Below are positions 42,516 through 50,280 of a DNA stretch of 64,000 nt, one piece after another (within the stretch, counting starts at the first letter, position 1; every line of letters starts with the position of its first letter). This DNA is from DATBHM01 sp963772375 (lineage in GTDB: Bacteria > Actinomycetota > UBA4738 > JACQTL01). The DNA is taken from the NCBI GenBank assembly GCA_963772375.1, contig CAVYXG010000001.1:1798001-1862000 (forward strand), given 5' to 3'. Below the pieces are notes generated by a model. It saw nothing but the letters and a program-made list of their open reading frames with translations. It ran no database searches and had not been told where the DNA came from. The translations under genes and the position numbers were made by a program.

Positions 42516-45037
42516 TCGGAGAGGTCCATGCCCAGCGCGGCGGCGAGCCGCCGGTTGTCCTCGGCGTACCCCGCGAGCAGCCGTTCCCGCGTCTTCGGAT
42601 CAATCCCGGTCCCCCGGTGGTAGTTGTACCGCTCGAACCCCCCCGGCCGGAACGGAGACAGCCCGAGGAACCGGTACAGGGCGTCCAGCTCCGCCTCGGG
42701 GTTCGCGTCGAGGTGCTCGGTGAGCAGCACGTGGAACCGGGACGGCGGGAAGCGGTCCATCCACGCCCGGAGGGACTCCAGGTACCGGCCCTGCTCGACG
42801 TACGACTGCTGCTCGTGCGAATAGCTCACGTAGCGGTCGTCGGCCCGGATCCGGCCGGCCTCGCCCCGGAGGCGTTCCGGTTCGGCCGCGATGGCGTCCT
42901 CGAACGACAGGGGCTCGGCGCCGTGGCGGGCGCGCTCGCGGTAGTGGGAGTACGCGCGGTCGACGGGGTTCCGCAGGATCACCACGATCTTCGCGTCGGG
43001 CACGTCGCGGGCGGCCCGCTCCGCCGCAAGGGGGTGGAACAGGTAGTACGGGCTGGCCTCGCCGGCGATCGGCTGGTACCCGAGGCTCGACGCGCGGCGC
43101 CGCTGCCGGGACGCGGTCGGGAAGTGCGAGCGGTACCACCGCAGGCCCCGCGGGTAGTTCGTGTCGAAGAAGTGCACGCCCTTGATCCGCTGGCGCGCCG
43201 GGAACAGCGGCGTGACACCTGGATGGGCGAAGACGTAGCTCGCGAGCGACGTCGTCCCGCCCCGCTTGGCCCCGATGATCAGGAAGTCGGGATCCCGCCG
43301 GCGGCCGGAGGTGACGATCCCCCATTCGCGGAGCGACCGCTTGACCAGCGTCTTCGCCGCGCCGTCCGCGACGCGGGGGGCGAACGCGTCGTCCGACGTC
43401 GACCGGGGACGACCCCCGGACACGGCGGGCCGTGGACGCCCCCGGGAGGCCGCGGGCCGGGCGTCCGTCCGGACCCGGGAGGTCACGGCCGACCAGAAGG
43501 TCTTGAGCTCGAGCACCCCCCGGAGGCGCCACAACGCGAACACGTACCCGGCGCCCCCGACGAGGACCGTGGCCAGGAGCGCCGGCACCGTGGGCCCGAG
43601 GAGCGCGCGGAACACCACCCCCACCGCGCCGAAGCAGACCAGCGCCGCGGCGACGAGCGGGAAGTAGCCCGGCCCGATCGGCTGCAGACCCAGGAACCGG
43701 CGCACCTGGACGAGCGGCGCCAGGTTCTCCCACAGGATGCTGACGGCCCAGGCGATCGCGGCGCCGATGATGCCGATCCGCGGGATCAGCAGGAGGTTGA
43801 GCACGACGTTCAGGACCAGCGAGACCGCCGAGTTCATGAGGTTCCACGAGCTCTTCCCGCCCATCAGCAGGACGACCGTCACGTTGCCGGTCCCGAGGTT
43901 CACGAGCATAGCGAGCGCGAGCACGGTGAGGGTGGCGGCCCCCGACTCGAACCCGGGGCCGAACACCCGGAGCAGCAGCGGCGAGAACACCGCCACCAGG
44001 AGGTAGAGCGGCCAGGACGGCGCCATGAGCCACCCGGTGGAGACCCGGTACAGCTCCTCGGCCTGCTGCCGGTCCTGCCGGGCGAATGCCTCCCCCAGCT
44101 GGGGCCCGATCGCGAGCTGCACGGCCTGGATGGCGAACGCCCCCACCCAGATGAGCCGGCTCGCGGCCGCGTAGATCCCCGCGTCGGTGCCCGACGCCAG
44201 CATCCCGACGAACAGCACGTCGAGCCACAGGACGCCGATCTGGAACATCCCCGCCACGCCCCGCGGCGCCGAGAACCGCCAGAACGGCCAGGCGACCTCC
44301 CGGCGGGGGCGCCGTCCGGCGGCGCCGACCGCGGTGCCGGTCCGGCGCAACAGCACGACGAGCGCCACGGCCGCGAGGGCCAGCTCGACGGCGACCGGCG
44401 CCGCCCAGGCCAGGGCGACGGCGGTCCCGCCGAACCCCAGCGAGAGGGCGGCCCCCACGAGGATCGGCCGCGCCACCGGCACCCCGATGCGATCCAGGTA
44501 CACGTACGGCCCCATCGACCCCAGGCCCCGCGCGCCCGACAGCACGACGGTCGACACCGCCGCGAGCGGGAGGAACGGCGCGAGGGCCCGGAGGTACTCG
44601 GCCCCGGCGTCCGCGCCGCCGTTGGTGATCAGGACGCGCGCGATCCCGGGCGCGAACGTGAAGACGATGGCCGCGAACAGCATCGCCGTGACGACGACCG
44701 GAAGCACGGCCACCGGCACCGTCTCCCGCATCTCGTGGCGGCGGCCGAGCGCCCGGAGCCCGGCCAGCGTCCGCATCAGCCCGGTGTCGGCCCCCAGGGT
44801 GGCGATCTCGGCCAGGATCAGGAACAGCGTGATACAGACGAACAGCGGCCCGGACCCGGCGAGTCCGAGGCCCCTGGTGACCACCACCACCAGGACGAAG
44901 CCGAGGATGGCGGCCGTCGCGGCGCCGACCAGGCTGAGCGACCCCGAGCGGGCCAGGGTCCCGAGGTGGTCCTGAGCGCCCCCCCGGGCCGGCGCCGGGC
45001 GGGCGCCGGCCTCGACGTCCGCCGGCACCGATGTCAT
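42503..45037 (-). CDS. Wzx/MATE-type flippase fused to a C-terminal sulfotransferase
   Basis: An 844-residue two-part protein. Residues 1 to about 515 form a flippase with about 14 spans (SGSLSLVGAATAAILGFVLV, YVYLDRIGVPVARPILVGAA, IGAAIAWAVSILWENLAPLV). After a basic Arg/Pro linker (about 515-570) comes a PAPS-dependent sulfotransferase domain (about 580-844): PAPS 5-prime-phosphosulfate loop FLIIGAKRGGTTSLASY with lysine, GVHFFDTNYPRGLRWYRSHF, and the 3-prime-phosphate motif VVILRNPVDRAYSHY, all as in NDST-like enzymes. No stop, frameshift or start signal separates the halves. The ATG overlaps the ligase stop by four bases. It would sulfate a lipid-linked repeat unit at the cytoplasmic face just before or during flipping. 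Confidence 0.85.
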   Translation of the reverse strand: MTSVPADVEAGARPAPARGGAQDHLGTLARSGSLSLVGAATAAILGFVLVVVVTRGLGLAGSGPLFVCITLFLILAEIATLGADTGLMRTLAGLRALGRRHEMRETVPVAVLPVVVTAMLFAAIVFTFAPGIARVLITNGGADAGAEYLRALAPFLPLAAVSTVVLSGARGLGSMGPYVYLDRIGVPVARPILVGAALSLGFGGTAVALAWAAPVAVELALAAVALVVLLRRTGTAVGAAGRRPRREVAWPFWRFSAPRGVAGMFQIGVLWLDVLFVGMLASGTDAGIYAAASRLIWVGAFAIQAVQLAIGPQLGEAFARQDRQQAEELYRVSTGWLMAPSWPLYLLVAVFSPLLLRVFGPGFESGAATLTVLALAMLVNLGTGNVTVVLLMGGKSSWNLMNSAVSLVLNVVLNLLLIPRIGIIGAAIAWAVSILWENLAPLVQVRRFLGLQPIGPGYFPLVAAALVCFGAVGVVFRALLGPTVPALLATVLVGGAGYVFALWRLRGVLELKTFWSAVTSRVRTDARPAASRGRPRPAVSGGRPRSTSDDAFAPRVADGAAKTLVKRSLREWGIVTSGRRRDPDFLIIGAKRGGTTSLASYVFAHPGVTPLFPARQRIKGVHFFDTNYPRGLRWYRSHFPTASRQRRRASSLGYQPIAGEASPYYLFHPLAAERAARDVPDAKIVVILRNPVDRAYSHYRERARHGAEPLSFEDAIAAEPERLRGEAGRIRADDRYVSYSHEQQSYVEQGRYLESLRAWMDRFPPSRFHVLLTEHLDANPEAELDALYRFLGLSPFRPGGFERYNYHRGTGIDPKTRERLLAGYAEDNRRLAAALGMDLSEWDD

Positions 45038-46341
45038 GCGACCGACCTCAGCCGCGGCATCCGGATCTCCCGAACGTCCGCCTTCGACTGCTCCCGGTCG
45101 GCGACCTCCGCCCAGCCGAGCGCGGCGGCGACCATGATCACCTGGAGCGCCGAGGGCAGCTGCCCGTAGAACAGCGACTCGACGAGCCCCATCACGAGCG
45201 TCAGGTGCAGACAGAGGGCCATCGGGGACCGGAACCGCCGTGTCGTCCAGACCGCGAGGATCAGGAAGCTGATGTACAAGACGGCGCCGGGGATCCCGTG
45301 GGAATACAGCGTGTCCCACAGCTGGCCGTGCGTCCCCGCGGCGGGGAGGTTCGGGTCGGTCGACTGGAGCTCGGGAACCCCGTGGCCGAACAGCGGCGAT
45401 TCCGAGAGGCCCTGGATGGTCTCCGAGTAGATCGACAGCCGGCCCTCGTTGCTCTGCGTGTGCACGGACCGGCCCCGGACCGTCGACCCGATCGAGGTGG
45501 ACAGCAGCACCAGGGCGCCGAGGAGCCCCACGAGCACCAGGGTCATCAGCAGGCGCACCCGGCCCCGGCCGGCCAGCCGGAACGCCGCGTACACCAGGGC
45601 CCCGGCCAGGGTGAGCCAGGCGCCGCGGTTCCCCGACAGGAGGAGGGGGACCGGCGAGACGGCCAGCACGACCCGCATGGCGGTCCGCCGGAGCCGGGTC
45701 GCCGCCGAGAACGCGGCGATCACGGCGAAGGGCGCGGCCAGCGCGAACACCGCGCCCCACTCGTTCGTGTACGGGAACGGGGCGTCGGGACGCGCCACGG
45801 CCCGCTCCCCCACCACCAGCGACTGGATCTGTGCGAAGTGGATGTGGACCAGGGAGTGGACCCACGGGTTGGCCGTGAGGCTCTTCGGCAGGACGCGTTC
45901 CGCCACCGTCACGAGCGTGAACCCGGGGAACAGCAGCCCCACGTAGCCGCCGGCGACCACGATCGCGAAGAACCCACCCATGATGCCGGCGACCCGGTGG
46001 GCCAGCTCGCGGGGCGTGTTGAAGACGTACAGGAACAGCACGGTGGCCGCCCCGTAGACAGAGGCGCGGTAGGCGAACACGAGCAGCCGGGTCGTCGTGT
46101 CGACCTGCAGCGCGGAGAGCAGCATCCAGGCCACGAACAGGAACCACACGCCGGTCCCCCTGGGCGCCTCGATCTCCCTGCGGGTCATGAGGATCAGGAG
46201 CATCGCGAGGCCCGCGGCCGCCCAGACGAACGAGCCGATCCCCGCCAGGTACCAGATCGGGAAGAGCAGGAAGACGGCCTTCAGCGGGGCGAGGGGGAGC
46301 CCCCGCTGCTCGGCGGCCGCGGGGAGCAGCATCGCCTCCAC
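45034..46341 (-). CDS. O-antigen ligase/Wzy-type polymerase
   Basis: A 435-residue membrane protein with about 12 spans. The large periplasmic loop before the last spans contains GLSESPLFGHGVPELQ and AAGTHGQLWDTLYSHGIPG (about 335-375), matching the Wzy_C pattern in which G(h)G and H-x-x-x(L)-x-x-G-(I)-x-G are conserved; LLSGNRGAWLTLAGALVYA supplies the SxRG(A) element. GTG at 46341 is one base past the stop of the GT2 gene, and the stop overlaps the flippase-sulfotransferase start (ATGA). It would polymerise or transfer the sulfated polymer of system B. Intact, unlike its counterpart at 16227-17517. Confidence 0.85.
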   Translation of the reverse strand: MEAMLLPAAAEQRGLPLAPLKAVFLLFPIWYLAGIGSFVWAAAGLAMLLILMTRREIEAPRGTGVWFLFVAWMLLSALQVDTTTRLLVFAYRASVYGAATVLFLYVFNTPRELAHRVAGIMGGFFAIVVAGGYVGLLFPGFTLVTVAERVLPKSLTANPWVHSLVHIHFAQIQSLVVGERAVARPDAPFPYTNEWGAVFALAAPFAVIAAFSAATRLRRTAMRVVLAVSPVPLLLSGNRGAWLTLAGALVYAAFRLAGRGRVRLLMTLVLVGLLGALVLLSTSIGSTVRGRSVHTQSNEGRLSIYSETIQGLSESPLFGHGVPELQSTDPNLPAAGTHGQLWDTLYSHGIPGAVLYISFLILAVWTTRRFRSPMALCLHLTLVMGLVESLFYGQLPSALQVIMVAAALGWAEVADREQSKADVREIRMPRLRSVA

Positions 46342-46342
46342 G

Positions 46343-47305
46343 TCAGATCCCCTTGCCGGCCCGGTGCGCCAGCCGAAGGACGAACCCGGGCGAGACCAGG
46401 CCGCTCGCCACCGCGAGCGCGATGTACGAACGGCGCTCCCGCCAGTTGGCCCGGAAGGCCCCGCGAATCCACTCCATCGCACGGCTCCGCTCCCCCGCGC
46501 CGGACAGGAGGAATCCGATCTGGCCCGAGATCCGCGCGTAGCCCACCCGGTCGGCCCGAAACTCCGGGAAGCGCCGGATCAGCTCCTCCAGCGCCGCGGC
46601 GTGGGTGGACCAGCTCTCCGCGAAGAACGACACGGGATGCCAGTACGCCCGGACCAGCGGGCGCCGGACCACGACGATCGGGCCGTGGCGCGCCGCGCGG
46701 AGGAGGAACTCGTAGTCCTCCGCGTGGCTCCCGGGCAGCTCCTCGTCGACCAGGCCGATGCGCCCGTCGAGATCGGCCCGGCGGATCAGGAAGCTCGACG
46801 TGTGCACGTCGGCGACCCGCGACCGGAGCAGCATGCGGAACGTGATCTCGGGCCGCTCGGGGATGCGGGGGAACACCTTGCCGTCATAGTGCACGAACAT
46901 CCCCGACCCCACCATCGACGCGTCCGGCCGCGCGGCGAGGGCGTCCACCTCCAGGCGGGTCTTCTCGGGCAACCATTCGTCGTCGTCGTCGCAGTGCGCC
47001 ACCAGGGAGCCCGTCGAGGCCACGATCCCCGAGTTCCTCGCGCCCGCCAGGCCCGGGGTCCGGTCGTTCGGCACGGCCCGCAGCGCCCGGCCGGGGGGCA
47101 CCTCGAGGTCGGGCAGCGCGATCTCGGTCCGGTCGAACACCACGACGCACTCGATCTCGCCCCGATAGTCCTGCCCGAGGATGGACGCGACGGCGCGGCG
47201 CAGCATGTCCGGACGGTCCCGCGTGGGGACGACGACCGAGACGGTCGGCGGCGCCGGGGCCGCGGACGGTTCACCGGCGGTCCGGACTTGGGGCTCGGCG
47301 TTCAC
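46343..47305 (-). CDS. Glycosyltransferase family 2 protein
   Basis: GT-A glycosyltransferase of 320 residues: SVVVPTRDRPDMLRRAVAS (about 23-41), ECVVVFDRTE, AHCDDDDEWLPEKTRLEVDA (about 107-126) with the DxD metal site and ELPGSHAEDYEFLLRAARHG with the catalytic ED pair. A helical C-terminal tail (SRAMEWIRGAFRANWRERRS) resembles that of the GT2 at 28799. The GTG overlaps the stop of the upstream Alg13-sulfotransferase gene by four bases. It would extend the repeat unit made by the Alg13/Alg14-like pair. Donor unknown. Confidence 0.88.
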   Translation of the reverse strand: MNAEPQVRTAGEPSAAPAPPTVSVVVPTRDRPDMLRRAVASILGQDYRGEIECVVVFDRTEIALPDLEVPPGRALRAVPNDRTPGLAGARNSGIVASTGSLVAHCDDDDEWLPEKTRLEVDALAARPDASMVGSGMFVHYDGKVFPRIPERPEITFRMLLRSRVADVHTSSFLIRRADLDGRIGLVDEELPGSHAEDYEFLLRAARHGPIVVVRRPLVRAYWHPVSFFAESWSTHAAALEELIRRFPEFRADRVGYARISGQIGFLLSGAGERSRAMEWIRGAFRANWRERRSYIALAVASGLVSPGFVLRLAHRAGKGI

Positions 47306-48816
47306 CGTTCCCGGCGCCCGCGGTAGCGCGCGAGACCGACCGCCGTCATGGCCGTCACGATCTTCCGGTCCCGGGCGGGCATCCTCGACCGCCACTCCTC
47401 GTCCGGCCGGAGCGGCACGAGGCCGGTCGTGAACCGCATGGGATTCCCGGACACGGTGTGCCCGGCGCCCAGCTCGACGGATCCGTCGTGGACGAACGCC
47501 AGGTCCTGCGGGGCCGGCCGCCGGCCGGCGAACTCGAGGATCCGGGCCAGCTCCTCGCGGGGACGGCGGACGAGCGACTCGTAGCGGACCAGGTGGGACG
47601 GCGTTCCCGTCGCGGCCAGGAGGTCGAGGCCGCCGTTGTGGGCGAGCCAGTGCAGGCTGGTAACGGCGGGCGGCCAGGTGTTCATGTATCGCTCCTCGCC
47701 CACGACGTCCGGCCGTCGGACCCGCTTCGTCAGCGAATGGGCCACCCCCCGGCTGTCGCGCACCACGTGGACGGCCCGCAAGGAGACGCCCGGCACCCCC
47801 CGCACGATGAAGGCGTAGGAGGCGTGCTTGGACGAGTCCACGACGACCCGCGCGCCGCTCACAGCGCACACCGCCCGGTACAGCGGGCCGAGGATGTCGC
47901 GGAGCTCCCGGAGGGACCGTTCGTATCCGGCGAACAGCCCCGGCGCGAGCATCAGCGGGATGTTGCGCTGGCGGTCGACCTCGTGGCGGAGGGCGACGAT
48001 CCCGTCGACGTCGACCGCCGACCAGGACCCGAAGGCCTCCTCGCCGACCGCCCCCCAGAACCCGCATTCGTCGAACGGGCGGCCGCAGCCGCACAGCGTG
48101 TGCTCGCCGAGTCCGCGCTCCCACAGGAACACCATCTCACCGACAGGGTGGAACCCGGCGACCTCGCCCAGCATCCGCTCGAGGAGCGTGGTGCCGCTCC
48201 GCCCCATCCCGCCCACGTACAGCACGGGGACCCTCGAACCGGCGCCCCGGTCCGTGGCCAGCGCCTCCACCAACCGGCCGAATCGCTCTGCGGTCTCGTT
48301 CGCGGCCTCGGACGACGCCTCGCTCCGGAACGCCGACGGCTCCACCAGCGCCCGGTCGAGCGCCGCCCACAGCTCCTCCTTCGTCTCCGCCCCGTGGGCC
48401 AGGCCCCGGGCGGCCAGGTATCGCGTGAACTGCACCTGGTGGTCGTCGACCGCCTCCCCGAAGCCGCTCAGGCGGGGGACGAGGATCGGGGCGTGCCCCA
48501 TGCGGCGGGCCTCGGACGCGCTGGCCGTGCCCCCGTGACAGACGACGACCGTGGCGGCCTGCATCGCCTCGACCATGCCCGAGTGCGAGAGCGATTTGGC
48601 GGACGGGACCAGGCTCGGCGTGGTCGCGGTGCCGGTCTGGAAGAGCACCCTGTCCGGGGCCTCCGAGCGTTCGGCCCACTCGTTGATCCACCGCACCAGC
48701 CGGTCGAACGGCTGGTGGGCCGTCCCCACCGTGACGAAGATCGCCGGCGGGGCCGGGGCGGGCGGAGGGACCGGATCCAGCTCCGCGTCCTCGGATGCCT
48801 GCGCCGCCCTCACCAT
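47302..48816 (-). CDS. Alg13/PssE-like glycosyltransferase domain fused to a sulfotransferase
   Basis: A 504-residue fusion. Residues about 25-180 are the C-terminal half of a GT28-type glycosyltransferase: IFVTVGTAHQPFDRLVRWIN, LSHSGMVEAMQAATVVVCHG-type loop, GTASASEARRMGHAPILVPR, then QFTRYLAARGLA. Residues about 195-504 are a sulfotransferase (Sulfotransfer_3-like): PVLYVGGMGRSGTTLLERML, a PAPS-binding loop, then VVVDSSKHASYAF and VHVVRDSRGVAHSL, the 3-prime-phosphate site. The frame is continuous. The ATG overlaps the end of the Alg14-like gene, its expected membrane partner. It would add a sugar to the lipid-linked chain and sulfate an acceptor, possibly the same unit. Confidence 0.85.
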   Translation of the reverse strand: MVRAAQASEDAELDPVPPPAPAPPAIFVTVGTAHQPFDRLVRWINEWAERSEAPDRVLFQTGTATTPSLVPSAKSLSHSGMVEAMQAATVVVCHGGTASASEARRMGHAPILVPRLSGFGEAVDDHQVQFTRYLAARGLAHGAETKEELWAALDRALVEPSAFRSEASSEAANETAERFGRLVEALATDRGAGSRVPVLYVGGMGRSGTTLLERMLGEVAGFHPVGEMVFLWERGLGEHTLCGCGRPFDECGFWGAVGEEAFGSWSAVDVDGIVALRHEVDRQRNIPLMLAPGLFAGYERSLRELRDILGPLYRAVCAVSGARVVVDSSKHASYAFIVRGVPGVSLRAVHVVRDSRGVAHSLTKRVRRPDVVGEERYMNTWPPAVTSLHWLAHNGGLDLLAATGTPSHLVRYESLVRRPREELARILEFAGRRPAPQDLAFVHDGSVELGAGHTVSGNPMRFTTGLVPLRPDEEWRSRMPARDRKIVTAMTAVGLARYRGRRER

Positions 48817-49367
48817 TCGAGCACCGGCCCGATCAACTGGCCCCGCGGGTAGAACCGGCGCTGCTCCTCCAGCTGGACGGCCATGAGGTCGACGAACGGG
48901 GAGCACAGGCGTCCGGACAGGCTCGGCGACTCGACCCGTTCGAAGGCCTCCAGGAAGACGGTCCTGCACCCCCTGGCCCGCCCCGCCAGAACGAACGGGA
49001 CCCCGACCCCCGCCCCCGACGTCACGACGACGTCCGGCCGGTACGAGTCGATCAGCCGGACGGCGAGGCGAAGGTTCCGGGCTGCGTTCCGAATGTTGCG
49101 CGTCGTCGGGTGGTGCGCCCACGCCACGCGTTCCCCGGCCAGGAGCGATCGCGAGTGAGCCTTGTCGAAGCTGACCCACCGCCGCTCGTGCTGCTCCCAC
49201 CACGGCTTCAGGCCGTACAGGGTGGTGAGGTGGCCGCCGCTGGAGGCCACGAGCAGCAGCCGCAGGCGCCGCACCGCCTCCGGGGCGATGGCGAGAACCG
49301 GTGCGACGGCGAGGCCGGGCGCCCGCTCGCGGTCGAGGACGGGCAGCGCCGAGGGGGCGACGCTCAT
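48810..49367 (-). CDS. Alg14/PssD-like membrane subunit of a two-component glycosyltransferase
   Basis: A 185-residue protein with the N-terminal half of a GT28/Alg14 fold: LRLLLVASSGGHLTTLYGLKP (about 35-55), WVSFDKAHSRSLL, and the conserved SYRPDVVVTSGAGVGVPFVL (about 109-128), followed by FLEAFERVESPSLSGRL. In yeast and in rhizobial/streptococcal PssD/CpsF systems this half anchors the catalytic Alg13 half to the membrane; here the partner is the fusion encoded immediately downstream (7-base overlap). The ATG overlaps the stop of the PAP2 gene by four bases. Confidence 0.88.
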   Translation of the reverse strand: MSVAPSALPVLDRERAPGLAVAPVLAIAPEAVRRLRLLLVASSGGHLTTLYGLKPWWEQHERRWVSFDKAHSRSLLAGERVAWAHHPTTRNIRNAARNLRLAVRLIDSYRPDVVVTSGAGVGVPFVLAGRARGCRTVFLEAFERVESPSLSGRLCSPFVDLMAVQLEEQRRFYPRGQLIGPVLEW

Positions 49368-50269
49368 ACCCTCGCCCCGTCCGTCCGCTCGCGAACCTCG
49401 ACGGGCAGGGTCCGGCCCGTCGACGGGCGCCCGCGCCGGGAGGCGTCGAACCGGAACAGCAGTCGCGTCCCGAAGGCCAGGATCCCCAACCACAGCGCCC
49501 CCACCAGCAGCCCGCCGACCACGTCCCACAGCCAGTGCCGCCCGAGGTACAGGCGGGAGAAGCCCTCGGCGAACACGAGCAGCGCGACGACGGTGAACAG
49601 GGCGACCGACGCCCGGCGCCGGAGCGGGCGGCGGACGGCGAACAGGAAGGCCGCCATCCCGAACATCGCGACCACCCTGGCGGTCCCCCCCGACGGGTAG
49701 GACCCGGTCGGCCCGATCGCCGAGACGTGAGGCGGGAAGGGCCCGTGCACGATGGCGATCAGGTAGTGCTGCAGCGCCTTGACCCCCAACACCGTCGCCA
49801 CGGACAGGACCAGCGGGAGCGGGTTGTCGTACCAGAGGGAGAACCCGATGCCCACGATCACGGCGACCGGGTAGATCACGTACGCGGCGCTCCCGATCCC
49901 CGTGAGCGTGCTCATGATGCCGTTCAGCCACCCGGCCCGGTGCCCGACGAACCAGCCCAGGACGTCCTGGTTGATCCGCTCCAGGGCCGAGGTCCGGGCG
50001 AGGAATCCCACGAGCGCCCCGATCCCCAGGACCACGAGAAACCCACCGGCCATGATCCCGCCGAGGAAGACCACCCGGGCGGCGCCCGTGGTGAGCGGCC
50101 CGCGGCCGCGAAGCGGCCGCGGGACCCACGGCCCGGCGTCCCGGCCGCTCACGCGGCCGGGACGCCGGGCCAGGACCACTCCCGCGGCGACGATCGCCGC
50201 GGCGCAGGCGACGAACAGGACCACCGAGACGGCCGCGTCCGCCGCCGCGACCATCGATCCCACCTCCAT
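49364..50269 (-). CDS. PAP2-superfamily membrane phosphatase-like protein
   Basis: A 301-residue protein with six or so membrane spans, PAP2 type, a family that removes phosphate from lipid pyrophosphates such as undecaprenyl-PP. The third motif is intact (S238-R239-x5-H245-x3-D249, in SRLYLGRHWLWD). The second motif reads YPSGGT (191-196) instead of PSGH, lacking the acid/base histidine, and the first (K164) lacks the RP pair. It may thus act weakly or differently, or only bind lipid. ATG at 50269 has AGGAGG about 8 bases upstream. Co-transcribed with the Alg14/Alg13 genes, consistent with recycling of the lipid carrier. Confidence 0.8.
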   Translation of the reverse strand: MEVGSMVAAADAAVSVVLFVACAAAIVAAGVVLARRPGRVSGRDAGPWVPRPLRGRGPLTTGAARVVFLGGIMAGGFLVVLGIGALVGFLARTSALERINQDVLGWFVGHRAGWLNGIMSTLTGIGSAAYVIYPVAVIVGIGFSLWYDNPLPLVLSVATVLGVKALQHYLIAIVHGPFPPHVSAIGPTGSYPSGGTARVVAMFGMAAFLFAVRRPLRRRASVALFTVVALLVFAEGFSRLYLGRHWLWDVVGGLLVGALWLGILAFGTRLLFRFDASRRGRPSTGRTLPVEVRERTDGARV

Positions 50270-50280
50270 ACCGGACCCTC

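Noticed and set aside
42278..45169. A 960-codon plus-strand open frame
   Set aside because: Antisense to the flippase-sulfotransferase fusion; low-complexity Arg/Glu/His/Pro composition, no domain, and the opposite strand encodes a clear protein.
45038..46147. An N-terminal extension of the flippase-sulfotransferase frame upstream of 45037
   Set aside because: It reads through the ligase gene in another frame, and the ATG at 45037 overlaps the ligase stop in the normal ATGA manner.
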